6,182 bases of DNA from Lachnospiraceae bacterium (GTDB taxonomy: Bacteria > Bacillota > Clostridia > Lachnospirales > Lachnospiraceae). Under the pieces are notes generated by a model. It saw only the letters and a program-made list of their open reading frames with translations, was not told where the DNA came from and searched no databases. The translations under genes and the position numbers were made by a program. Numbering within the stretch: position 1 is the first letter of the stretch; every line of letters starts with the position of its first letter. Shown in pieces: positions 1-5,295 of this stretch. Location: NCBI GenBank assembly GCA_900770325.1, contig CAAGKE010000124.1, forward strand, positions 1 through 6,182, in the 5' to 3' direction.

Positions 1-39
1 GTTCTGCTTGGCACATAAAAGCTCCCCGCAGCCTTTTCG

Positions 40-62
40 TTTTCTCCCTTATTTTCTCCCTT
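40..62. repeat. Left pair of 11-base direct repeats (candidate arm-type integrase sites)
   Basis: TTTTCTCCCTT occurs twice, at 40-50 and 52-62, with a 12-base period. A second repeat pair of the same period, sharing CCCTT, lies right of the tRNA-end fragment at 252-274. Pairs of short direct repeats on both sides of a core are typical of arm sites bound by the N-terminal domain of lambda/Tn916-type integrases such as the one encoded at 304-1470. The repeat is plain to see; the binding role is inference, and low-complexity pyrimidine sequence is an alternative. Confidence 0.4.
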
Positions 63-182
63 TAGCACCTAATATTACCCGGTACTACATGACACAAGAT
101 AAAGCATGGAAAATCCTCAAACCGTTGCAAATAAAGGAGTTTGGGACCAGAAGGGACTACTTAACACGGCGTCATATGCAAT

Positions 183-204
183 TCGAATCCCTCCTTCTCC
201 GCCA
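183..204 (+). other. tRNA 3'-end fragment, candidate attachment-site core
   Basis: The stretch has a T-loop (TTCGAAT is completed from 182), the 3' half of a T-stem (CCCTC), the 3' acceptor strand (CTTCTCC), a G discriminator and CCA. The G discriminator and an implied GGAGAAG acceptor start suggest tRNA-Ser. The upstream bases give neither the 5' T-stem strand (GAGGG) nor any GGAGAAG, so this is not a whole tRNA. tRNA 3' ends are the classic cores used by tyrosine-recombinase elements, and an integrase gene ends 100 bases away pointing at it. No second copy is visible in the window. It could be attL/attR, a tandem element junction or an attP. Confidence 0.7.
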
Positions 205-208
205 CAAG

Positions 209-239
209 AAACCCTGGAATCGCAACGGTTCCAGGGTTT
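209..239 (+). terminator. Intrinsic terminator just after the tRNA-end fragment
   Basis: An 11-base-pair perfect stem (209-219 with 229-239, core ACCCTGGAA/TTCCAGGGT) encloses a 9-base loop and runs into TTTT on the plus strand. It starts four bases after the tRNA-like CCA, where a terminator for a rightward tRNA transcript would sit. It may also stop leftward transcripts leaving the integrase gene, though the T-run on that strand is shorter. Confidence 0.7.
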
Positions 240-245
240 TGTCAT

Positions 246-274
246 ACCCTTTGACCCTTACGCTGACCCTTACG
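246..274. repeat. Right set of ACCCTT direct repeats (candidate arm-type integrase sites)
   Basis: TGACCCTTACG occurs at 252-262 and again at 264-274 (12-base period). A partial ACCCTTT copy lies just before, at 246-252. They lie between the att-like core and the end of the integrase gene. Their spacing matches the left repeat pair at 40-62. I infer arm-type binding sites for the adjacent integrase; this is not demonstrated by sequence alone. Confidence 0.45.
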
Positions 275-303
275 AGATTTTTTAACAATCTTCCAAAGCC
301 CGC

Positions 304-1470
304 TCACCCGGATACTTTCCGGATAAACTGCTCCATTCGGTCTGCGGACTGCTGGCGCATCTTCTGGGATATATGGCCGTAAACATCCAGCGTAAAACTG
401 GCAGTGGCATGGCCCAGATTGGTCTGCACGGTCTTGATGTCGTCTCCGCTTTCCAGAGATACCACGGCATAGCTGTGACGAAGGTCATGGAAACGCTCCT
501 GTTCCAGTCCCATGGATCTCACGATCTCCTTAAAGGTCTTATATACCGTGAAATGGGAGAGATTTCCGCCGAATTCATTTGTGAATACCAGGTCCCAGGG
601 ATTCTTCCAATCCTGCCCTGCCAGCAGCCGCATCTGCGCCTGCTGGCTTTTCTGCTTTTTCAGAAGATTCATCACAGAGGGAGCCACTGTGATCATGCGG
701 CTGCGTCCGCTTTTGGTCGGGGCCAGTACGTACTGTCCCCCCACCTTCTTGGTCTTCTGGAGCTGCTTGTTCACATACAGCGCATTGTGCTGAAAATCGA
801 CGCAATCCCAGGTCAGTCCCAGGATCTCGCCCTGCCGCATCCCGGTAAACAGCGTCACACGGTAGACCAGTTCATATTTGCAGCCTTCGATTGCCTTCAG
901 AAAAGCAGCGATCTCCTCCTGCTCCATAGGATGGATCTCCTTCCTGCGAACCTTTGGCAAATCGCAGAGGTTCGTCGGATTGCTCCGTATCATTCCAAGC
1001 TTCACAGCTTGCTCCAATGCCTTGTGGAAGACACCATGAATGTTACGGACCGTTTTGGGAGAGAGTTCCTTCTCTGTCAGGAGCCCATTATAAAACCGCT
1101 GTATCTGCGGAGCGTTCAGCGCCGCCAGCCGGATTTTCCCCAGCATCGGCTTGATATAGTTATCACAGTTCCTCTGGTAGGCATCCAGTGTATAGGGCTT
1201 CACAGAATACTTCACATAGGTCTCAAGCCAGGTATCCAGCCATTCCTCAACAGTGTCCTTCGTGGGCTCCATATAGGTCCCATCATCCAGCTCCGTTGTG
1301 ATCTGTGCCAGCTTTTCCCGGACTTCCTTCTGCGTCCTTCCATAGATCGACTTCTGTACTTGCTTGCCGCTGGCCGGGTCAAAGCCGGTCGTAAACCGTG
1401 CTTCCCACCTGCCGTCGGCTCTCTTGCGAATCGTTCCGGCACCCTGCGCGTTCTTTCTTGTCTTTCGCAC
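304..1470 (-). CDS. int: Site-specific tyrosine recombinase (Tn916/lambda-type integrase)
   Basis: This 388-residue enzyme should catalyse integration and excision of a mobile element through a covalent 3'-phosphotyrosine intermediate. Three domains are visible: an AP2-like arm-DNA-binding domain (about residues 10-60, with GRWEARF and GKQVQKSIYGRT), a SAM-like core-binding domain (about 72-165) and the catalytic domain (about 180-375). The catalytic set is complete: R212 in FTGMRQGE, K253 in PTKSGRSR, H328 and R331 in FHDLRHSYA, H354 in NLGH and nucleophile Y364 in LDVYGH. Length is normal for the family. The start is GTG, chosen because AAAGGAG lies 7 bases before it. It is the last gene of a leftward module, 96 bases after the excisionase gene, with its own promoter at 1521-1549. 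Its 3' end faces the att-like region, as in many Gram-positive elements. It appears intact. Confidence 0.96.
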   Translation of the reverse strand: MRKTRKNAQGAGTIRKRADGRWEARFTTGFDPASGKQVQKSIYGRTQKEVREKLAQITTELDDGTYMEPTKDTVEEWLDTWLETYVKYSVKPYTLDAYQRNCDNYIKPMLGKIRLAALNAPQIQRFYNGLLTEKELSPKTVRNIHGVFHKALEQAVKLGMIRSNPTNLCDLPKVRRKEIHPMEQEEIAAFLKAIEGCKYELVYRVTLFTGMRQGEILGLTWDCVDFQHNALYVNKQLQKTKKVGGQYVLAPTKSGRSRMITVAPSVMNLLKKQKSQQAQMRLLAGQDWKNPWDLVFTNEFGGNLSHFTVYKTFKEIVRSMGLEQERFHDLRHSYAVVSLESGDDIKTVQTNLGHATASFTLDVYGHISQKMRQQSADRMEQFIRKVSG

Positions 1471-1503
1471 GTTTATACTCCTTTCCGCGCGCCGACCGAT
1501 TCC

Positions 1504-1536
1504 GTGGTTAGGGTACTTTTATTGTACCCCAACCAC
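1504..1536. promoter_or_regulatory. 33-base inverted repeat over the int promoter (candidate operator)
   Basis: GTGGTTAGGGTAC (1504-1516) is mirrored by GTACCCCAACCAC (1524-1536), with one mismatch in 13 positions and a 7-base centre TTTTATT. The repeat covers the -10 box and part of the spacer of the int promoter on the minus strand. No T-run follows on either strand, so a terminator is unlikely. A dimeric repressor or an autoregulating Int/Xis complex would fit; the ligand is unknown. Confidence 0.6.
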
Positions 1537-1549
1537 ATAATGCGGTCAA
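1521..1549 (-). promoter_or_regulatory. Promoter of the 388-residue integrase gene
   Basis: On the minus strand, TTGACC (1549-1544), a 17-base spacer and TACAAT (1526-1521) match a sigma-70/SigA promoter at 5/6 and 5/6. The predicted start near 1514 gives a 5' leader of about 45 bases carrying the AAAGGAG site of int. It allows int to be made separately from the upstream recombinase and excisionase genes. Its -10 lies inside the inverted repeat at 1504-1536, so repression at the DNA level is likely. Confidence 0.7.
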
Positions 1550-1566
1550 TTCAACATTTTATGAAA

Positions 1567-1764
1567 TCATCGGTTCTCGCTGGAAAGATACTCAACCAAG
1601 GCATCTTTTGGGATGCGGAGCTGCTTGCCGATCCGAATGCTGCGGATCTTTTTGCAGCGGACCAGCTCATAAGCTGTATTTCTCCCGATGTCGAGAATGG
1701 ATGTTAGGTCCTCTACCCGAAGGGTCAGAGGGAGTTCATCGTAAGAGCGATATTTAGTGTTCAT
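1567..1764 (-). CDS. xis: Excisionase-family helix-turn-helix protein
   Basis: This 65-residue protein fits the small MerR-like winged-helix group annotated as excisionase or DNA-binding domain. It has a LRVEDLTSILDIGRNTAYELV helix-turn-helix (about residues 15-35), then a basic KKIRSIRIGKQLRI wing (about 38-51) and a short C-terminal helix. Xis proteins bend DNA near att sites and push integrases towards excision; some relatives are only transcription regulators. The start ATG has AAAGGAG seven bases upstream, lying inside the end of the preceding recombinase gene. The two genes overlap by 11 bases, which suggests translational coupling. Its position before the integrase gene is the usual one in Tn916-like and phage modules. 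It could also bind the inverted repeat over the int promoter. Confidence 0.88.
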   Translation of the reverse strand: MNTKYRSYDELPLTLRVEDLTSILDIGRNTAYELVRCKKIRSIRIGKQLRIPKDALVEYLSSENR

Positions 1765-2674
1765 CCACGGTCTCCTTTCTCACAGAGGCCAGATAGATAT
1801 TGGTCACATCCGGCCGCTCATGGCCCAGCAGGCGGGAGACCTCAAAATGGGCATCCAGAGGGCTCTTGCCGCTGATGACCAGCTCCTGGTATTTCTCTGC
1901 CGCGTAGGTATGGCGGAGTCCATGAAAGGTCATCGGGCGGTCAGAATCCACATCCCGCACTTCGTCCCGATGCCGCATGATGAAAAATTGCAGATGGTTG
2001 ATAGCCCGGTCCGTGGGTATGTCATCGGGCACCAGCAGCTTATGACCCCGTGGCGTGCGCTCCAGCTGTTTCCGCATGGCAATGGCGATCTGCTCATTGA
2101 TGGGGACAGTCCGCACCTTGCCGCCCTTGCCCTTGACGGTGATGGCATTCTCCCGGAGCGCCCGCTCCGCCGTGGCGGTGTCGATGCGGAAGCACTCGTG
2201 GATACGAAGGCCGGCATAGCGGGCTAAGTACAGAGCGAGGATGAAGTCATAGCGGTCAATCGCCAATGCCTCGCCCAGCATCTTGTTGAACTCGGTATTG
2301 CTCCAGGTGCGGTCCGTTCCGCCGGAGCAGCGCCGTTCCAGTTCCACGGCTAACTCGTCGTTGGTCGGAAGCCGGTACTTGGGATTGCTCATTTTGTCAT
2401 GGAAAAAGCGAATGGCCGCCAGGTCTGTTTTGATGGTACTGGGGGATTTGCCGCTCTCCTGCATCCAGAGGACGTACGCCGTCAGATGCTTGCCGCTGAT
2501 GTTTTCCAGCTTCTGCAGATGGTACACATCAGCCAGATAGGCGCAGAATCGCTTCATGGCTTCGTAATACCTCTCTTTGGTACGGAAACTGCCTTGCCGA
2601 TTGTGCCGGAAAATACGATCCAGCTGAGATACCAGTGTCTCGTAAATACCGACTTGTTGAATCTTGATCCTCAT
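1754..2674 (-). CDS. Second tyrosine recombinase, XerD-like, without arm-binding domain
   Basis: This predicted 306-residue recombinase has an N-terminal SAM-like core-binding domain (about residues 10-97, including RQGSFRTKERY and a SPSTIKTDLAAIR helix) followed by a catalytic domain. Catalytic residues are all present: R157 in AGLRIHE, K183 or K186 in KGKGGKVR, H251 and R254 in FHGLRHTYA, H285 in LLGHERP and Y294 in NIYL. No AP2-like arm-binding domain precedes it, unlike the 388-residue integrase. The style recalls the Phage_int_SAM_2/Integrase_1 group found on genomic islands; that assignment is from memory. The frame stays open to a TTG at 2776, but I chose the ATG at 2674 because AGGAGG lies 11 bases upstream. 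It overlaps xis by 11 bases. It may act on another DNA site, or assist the main integrase. Confidence 0.92.
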   Translation of the reverse strand: MRIKIQQVGIYETLVSQLDRIFRHNRQGSFRTKERYYEAMKRFCAYLADVYHLQKLENISGKHLTAYVLWMQESGKSPSTIKTDLAAIRFFHDKMSNPKYRLPTNDELAVELERRCSGGTDRTWSNTEFNKMLGEALAIDRYDFILALYLARYAGLRIHECFRIDTATAERALRENAITVKGKGGKVRTVPINEQIAIAMRKQLERTPRGHKLLVPDDIPTDRAINHLQFFIMRHRDEVRDVDSDRPMTFHGLRHTYAAEKYQELVISGKSPLDAHFEVSRLLGHERPDVTNIYLASVRKETVDEH

Positions 2675-2837
2675 ATGAAAAGGTTCCTCCTGTGTTCTGA
2701 AATGCCCAATGGACGCAGTACACCCGTTGGCACAAACATCCCGTTTCCGGATGATCTCCGCAGAAACAGGAAGCAATCACATGAGGAAACCTTGCTACAT
2801 CAGCACTTAGGAACTCTGTTCCGTTCTCTGTCTCTGT

Positions 2838-3155
2838 TTATGAAATTGGCTGTTTAGTATCAACGCCGCATAGGGATAGGAACTCCCTGCCTGGTGAGAC
2901 TGCGGCGAACACGACCGTTGGGAACGGCTGCGGCATACATGCTGCTCGTGTTCTTTGACCTTCCGGTGCAGGTCTGATTCGCTGAGAGATCTTTGCATAA
3001 CCGGCCGGACACTCTGACTGTCCGGATACAAAGCCCAGCTGCTGGCACAACTGGATAACATAGTAAAAGGGCCTCACGCTTTGCCAGAAGCGGGAGTGAC
3101 CGGCAGTCCAGACCGGTCTGAAATCATTTCCTCTAATAATCAAAAACATCAACAT
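2838..3155 (-). CDS. Hypothetical 105-residue protein at head of recombinase operon
   Basis: I do not recognise this protein. The case for a gene is its start: GAGGAGG lies seven bases before the ATG, the best ribosome binding site in the window, and the frame stays open for 105 codons ahead of two certain same-strand genes. The first 45 residues are aromatic and hydrophobic (MLMFLIIRG, RFWQSVRPFYYVIQL). The rest is rich in Pro, Arg and Cys and looks less protein-like, so a frameshifted or degenerate gene, or a translated leader, is possible. No signal peptide with a normal cleavage site or long membrane segment is clear. The gap to the next gene start is 163 bases. It lies 80 bases downstream of the terminator-like hairpin at 3236-3273, so its expression would depend on read-through. 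Confidence 0.45.
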   Translation of the reverse strand: MLMFLIIRGNDFRPVWTAGHSRFWQSVRPFYYVIQLCQQLGFVSGQSECPAGYAKISQRIRPAPEGQRTRAACMPQPFPTVVFAAVSPGREFLSLCGVDTKQPIS

Positions 3156-3178
3156 ACAAAAACCTCCTCGCCCGCTGC

Positions 3179-3201
3179 AGTTCAGGGAGACAAATCCTGA
3201 A
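3179..3201 (-). repeat. Perfect inverted repeat in the leader of the 105-residue ORF
   Basis: GTTCAGG and CCTGAAC form a 7-base-pair stem with a 9-base loop, ending 11 bases before the AGGAGG site on the minus strand. In RNA it would be a stem-loop close to the ribosome binding site and could affect translation. Chance occurrence is not excluded. Confidence 0.4.
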
Positions 3202-3235
3202 CCGGAACCGGACTTTCTTCTTCAAAAATGGATAC

Positions 3236-3273
3236 AAAAAGGCCTGAAAACGGCGTTCGCCTTTTTCAGACCT
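3236..3273 (-). terminator. Leftward intrinsic terminator ending the structured leader/sRNA
   Basis: On the minus strand AGGTCTGAAAA (3273-3263) pairs with TTTTCAGGCCT (3250-3240) in 11 positions around a small GC-rich inner stem, and TTTTTG follows. The one non-Watson-Crick pair is G-U on the minus-strand RNA but C-A on the plus, so leftward function is favoured. It stands between the promoter at 3605-3633 and the recombinase operon, so it can act as the 3' end of a small RNA or as an attenuator. Confidence 0.75.
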
Positions 3274-3502
3274 CTAGTAAACAATATTCATCCAAAAACC
3301 GGGACGGCACGATCAAACGAAGCAGTGCTATCCCAAATACCTACAATACCTGCAAAAGCAGGTAAAACCCAAACCGATCCTATTTCCACAGCATTCCTGC
3401 GCACGATCATGTGAGCAAACGCCGAAGTTCCATGGGTGCAAAGCCACAGAAACCATCAGACGGGCGGAAACAGATCCCAATACCCCTGAGGGGCAATCGA
3501 AG

Positions 3503-3518
3503 CTGCACAATTGTGCAG
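3503..3518. repeat. 16-base perfect palindrome CTGCACAATTGTGCAG
   Basis: The sequence equals its own reverse complement over all 16 bases. It lies in the candidate structured RNA about 90 bases downstream of its promoter. As DNA it could be a dimeric repressor site; as RNA it would give an 8-base self-pairing segment, with dimerisation possible because the loop is very short. No protein partner can be named from sequence. Confidence 0.6.
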
Positions 3519-3604
3519 AGTCATAGCGACTACATTAAAGGGTCGCTTCACAACTTAGCAATCTCCACTGGCCGGGAGTGGGCATATCTAACAAAAACAA
3601 GATT

Positions 3605-3633
3605 ATATTAGCACAAGATACCCCAGATGTCAA
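3605..3633 (-). promoter_or_regulatory. Strong leftward promoter with extended -10
   Basis: On the minus strand, perfect TTGACA (3633-3628), a 17-base spacer and TAATAT (3610-3605) preceded by TGC form a SigA-type promoter with a TGn extension. An overlapping perfect TATAAT (3607-3602) is too far from the -35 (20 bases) but adds to the AT-rich melting region. Start is expected near 3598. No gene starts soon after it; the first product is the hairpin-rich stretch ending at the 3236-3273 terminator. Confidence 0.75.
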
Positions 3634-3695
3634 ACTTCCGAGAGTTTATCTGATGTTATTTCGTGTTGATCTGTGTCTAATTTGAAATTATTTTT

Positions 3696-3767
3696 GGCAT
3701 TTTACAGAAAGAGGGATACGCACAACGTTGCCGTTTGAGAACGCAAACGCATTCCTGACAAAATGCC
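3696..3767. repeat. 72-base nested inverted repeat
   Basis: GGCATTTT (3696-3703) and CAG (3705-3707) pair with CTG (3755-3757) and AAAATGCC (3760-3767); inside, CGTTTG (3732-3737) pairs with CAAACG (3744-3749). The structure lies upstream of the leftward promoter at 3605-3633. No T-run follows on either strand. It may be a regulatory or recombination site, or part of another structured transcript. Confidence 0.4.
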
Positions 3768-3927
3768 ATTCAACCTGCCGGGATGCGCTGCATCCTCAGC
3801 TCACTGCTTAACAAGGCCCGTTCCGGGGAAGTTCATTGAATCAATACGGCATCAGTTTACCATGCTTTCAACGGGTTGGCTATCATACCAGAATCTACGT
3901 GGCGTTTGTGTGGAAGGCATTTTCATT

Positions 3928-4031
3928 ACGCATAACGTAGTCGATCATCAACATATGTTTTTGTTTACGTTATGTGTAGTCGTTATGTAATAGTTCAGGA
4001 TTCTACGTTTTCGATTGTCTACGTTATGCGT
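3928..4031. repeat. Cluster of TACGTTATG-like repeats with a perfect 13-base inverted pair
   Basis: ACGCATAACGTAG (3928-3940) is the exact reverse complement of CTACGTTATGCGT (4019-4031). Between them, related copies lie at 3966-3977 (TACGTTATGTGT), 3982-3990 (CGTTATGTA) and 4002-4010 (TCTACGTTT). Five related motifs in about 105 bases, in both orientations, in otherwise gene-free DNA suggest protein-binding repeats: recombinase sites, iterons or operators. The sequence does not fit the integron attC consensus. Either recombinase encoded to the left is a candidate partner, by inference only. Confidence 0.55.
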
Positions 4032-4201
4032 TGATTATCTTCGCCTGTGAGCCCGGTAACAGTCAAGCGCCCCTTTATCATTGCCCGGCATGAGTTTTGT
4101 AGATTGCGGTAGCTGCAGGAAAACAACAGTAGGAAAAACGTCCAAAATATGGAAATGATTTTGCGTTTTTCGCGTCCCACGGAGAATAAGAAAGAAACAA
4201 T

Positions 4202-4242
4202 CCCGGAATCCATTGCGGCGCAATGGGTTCCGGGGTGTTTTT
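4202..4242 (+). terminator. Orphan rightward intrinsic terminator
   Basis: CCCGGAA-T-CCATTG (4202-4215) pairs with CAATGG-G-TTCCGGG (4221-4234) around a CGGCG loop, followed by GTGTTTTT. The single T/G position is a legal U-G pair only in the plus-strand RNA, so rightward function is favoured. No plus-strand gene ends here. It resembles the hairpin at 209-239 in outline (GGAAT left arm, GGTTCC right arm), and may once have followed a tRNA or an element end. Confidence 0.75.
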
Positions 4243-4358
4243 ACATCATTTTTTGAAAGCGAGTTGCCTTAATCTTCTATAGGGATATAGACTGCCAGGG
4301 TATAGTAGGAGCATGAATTATAGGAGCAACAACCACCGCAGCGATTGCCAATAGTTTG

Positions 4359-4406
4359 ACTGTTGGGACTTTCTGATTTACCTGATCCGTCGGTTTACCC
4401 AACAGT
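4359..4406. repeat. Inverted repeat ACTGTTGGG / CCCAACAGT
   Basis: Two perfect 9-base arms (4359-4367 and 4398-4406) are separated by 30 bases. They lie immediately downstream of the truncated ABC ATPase gene on its strand. No T-run follows, so this may be an old terminator, a binding site or the edge of an inserted segment. Confidence 0.4.
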
Positions 4407-4423
4407 TATAACTTACCAATGCT

Positions 4424-4972
4424 TCAAACCTCCAGATTCTTGCCGTTTTCCTTGCCGAACACGTGGACCACGTTGTCGCCAAAGGTGAAGGCGATATCCT
4501 GGCCCATGGAAAAATCGGTGTTGACAACGCCCTGCAGGTCCATGGTCTGCACGATGATGATAGCGTCCTTGCCCAGCACGTTCACATGCAGGTGCACCGC
4601 ACTGCCCATCATCTCGCTGACATCCACGGTGCCGTGGAGCATCTGGGCTCCGTCACCCATAAGGGCGATGTGCTCGGGCCGCACGCCCGGGGTGATGACC
4701 TGGGACGCCACACCGTTCTTCGTCAGAGCGGCCTGCTTCTCCTCACTCAGCTCCACCTGGATGCCGCCCACGGTCACGGCGTACTTGCCCTCTGCCTTCA
4801 CCAGCTCGGCGTCGATGAAGTTCATCTGGGGCACGCCGATGAAGCCGGCCACGAACAGGTTGGCAGGGTGGTCAAAGACCTCCTGGGGGGTGCCTACCTG
4901 CTGGATAACGCCGTCCTTCATAATGACGATGCGGTCACCCAGTGTCATGGCCTCGGTCTGGTCATAGAAGAA
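4424..4972 (-). pseudogene. C-terminal half of a sugar-type ABC importer ATPase (MsmK/UgpC family)
   Basis: The full protein would be a roughly 370-residue ATPase driving an ABC importer for sugars or glycerol-3-phosphate at the inner face of the membrane. Homology begins at DQTEAMTLGDRIVIMKDG, just after the switch histidine, then GVIQQVGTPQEVFDHP and FVAGFIGVPQMNF, and continues through the C-terminal regulatory (TOBE-like) domain with VITPGVRPEHI to the natural end. The position of the histidine is a Tyr (4964-4966), and the frame meets a stop at 4973-4975. Walker A, the Q-loop, the signature motif and Walker B are all missing. The ATG at 4946-4948 is internal to the family and has no reason to be a true start. 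I infer deletion of the 5' half by recombination with the integrase debris that follows. A functional C-terminal protein is unlikely. Confidence 0.88.
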
Positions 4973-4980
4973 TCAGAAAC

Positions 4981-5295
4981 TCACTGAACTTTGCTTGTTC
5001 CTTCATGACGCTGGGGAAATGTAGTAACATCTGAATGGACTCGACTATGGGCTTTCACTGTTCTATGGACTACCCGCACACTTAGCCCTTTGTTTTTCAG
5101 CTCGATGTGCTTGTACCGCTGTATTCTGCCATTCTTCTGAAGATCGTTATAGAACTTTTGGATTTGGATGGTGGTCAGCTTATCCAGTTTGATGTCGCCC
5201 AGCTCGGGGATGATGTGGTTGTCGATGTAATTCAGGTAATAGTCTTTGGTTTTCTCTCGGAGTCGGGGTTCGGCGTAGACCTCATACCACAGCTT
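4981..5295 (-). pseudogene. Internal fragment of a third tyrosine integrase (core-binding domain)
   Basis: Read leftward from about 5295, the frame gives KLWYEVYAEPRLREKTKDYY, then NYIDNHIIPELGDIKLDKLT, then IQIQKFYNDLQKNG and NKGLSVRVVH. This is the SAM-like core-binding domain of Tn916-type integrases. The N-terminal arm-binding part and the whole catalytic domain are missing. Recognisable similarity stops near 5060; the frame then runs through unrelated residues to a TGA at 4981-4983. The upstream edge meets a plus-strand ORF fragment at about 5295. It is clearly different in sequence from both intact recombinases in the window, so it is the relic of another element. It has no start and cannot be active. 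Confidence 0.85.

Larger units (their letters stand above)
3236..3598 (-). ncRNA. Candidate structured small RNA or long attenuated leader, about 360 nt
   Basis: A near-consensus promoter just upstream and an intrinsic terminator at the end define a leftward transcript without a believable reading frame. Local stems, 5' to 3' on the RNA: AGUGG hairpin pairing (3577-3581 with 3565-3569), AGCGAC/GUCGCU (3547-3542 with 3530-3525), the 16-base palindrome at 3503-3518, CCCC-UCA-GGGG (3483-3493), ACCUGC-UUUU-GCAGGU (3365-3350), a GGGA/GCAC-stemmed hairpin (3334-3301) and the terminator. A longer-range pairing of GAUC and UUUCC (about 3476-3466) with GGAAA and GAUC (about 3388-3375) is possible. I match it to no RNA class I know (not T-box, RNase P, tmRNA or group II intron). 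Alternatives are a cis-acting attenuator for the recombinase operon or a transfer-origin-like region. Confidence 0.45.
3634..4423. other. Gene-free stretch of about 790 bases
   Basis: No reading frame here combines a ribosome binding site, normal codon use and a recognisable product. The content I can support is the nested hairpin at 3696-3767, a 6-base stem (GGATGC/GCATCC, 3781-3795), the TACGTTATG cluster at 3928-4031, the rightward terminator at 4202-4242 and the inverted repeat at 4359-4406. A minus-strand frame of 41 codons (4402-4277, TTG start, hydrophobic LLAIAAVVVAPII segment) has no clear ribosome binding site and may be the remnant of a membrane protein. Confidence 0.5.

Noticed and set aside
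115..204. Complete tRNA-Ser gene
   Set aside because: No GGAGAAG acceptor strand, D-arm or 5' T-stem strand precedes the 3' end; only the 3' fragment is present.
373..1707. Long plus-strand open frame of 444 codons
   Set aside because: It is antisense to the certain integrase gene and the excisionase, has no homology I recognise, and has the composition of a reverse-frame shadow.
3190..3240. RNase P RNA, because of a GAAAGTCCGG string on the minus strand
   Set aside because: Only this short string matches; no other conserved RNase P segments are visible around it.
3328..3510. Cys-rich 60-codon minus-strand frame inside the candidate RNA
   Set aside because: TTG start without ribosome binding site, spans several stem-loops, no family resemblance.
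3411..3611. 66-codon plus-strand frame
   Set aside because: GTG start without ribosome binding site; runs against the direction of the strong promoter and terminator pair.
3763..3990. 75-codon plus-strand frame
   Set aside because: No ribosome binding site and no family resemblance; it ends inside the repeat cluster.
3928..4031. Integron attC site
   Set aside because: The motifs do not fit the RYYYAAC and GTTRRRY consensus boxes, and no integron integrase is present.
4019..4213. 64-codon hydrophobic minus-strand frame
   Set aside because: Its start lies inside the terminator stem, no ribosome binding site precedes it, and no family is recognisable.
4463..4987. Plus-strand frames (174 and 182 codons) across the ATPase fragment
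   Set aside because: They mirror the minus-strand ATPase sequence, are His- or Ser/Thr-rich in the manner of antisense frames, and lack ribosome binding sites.
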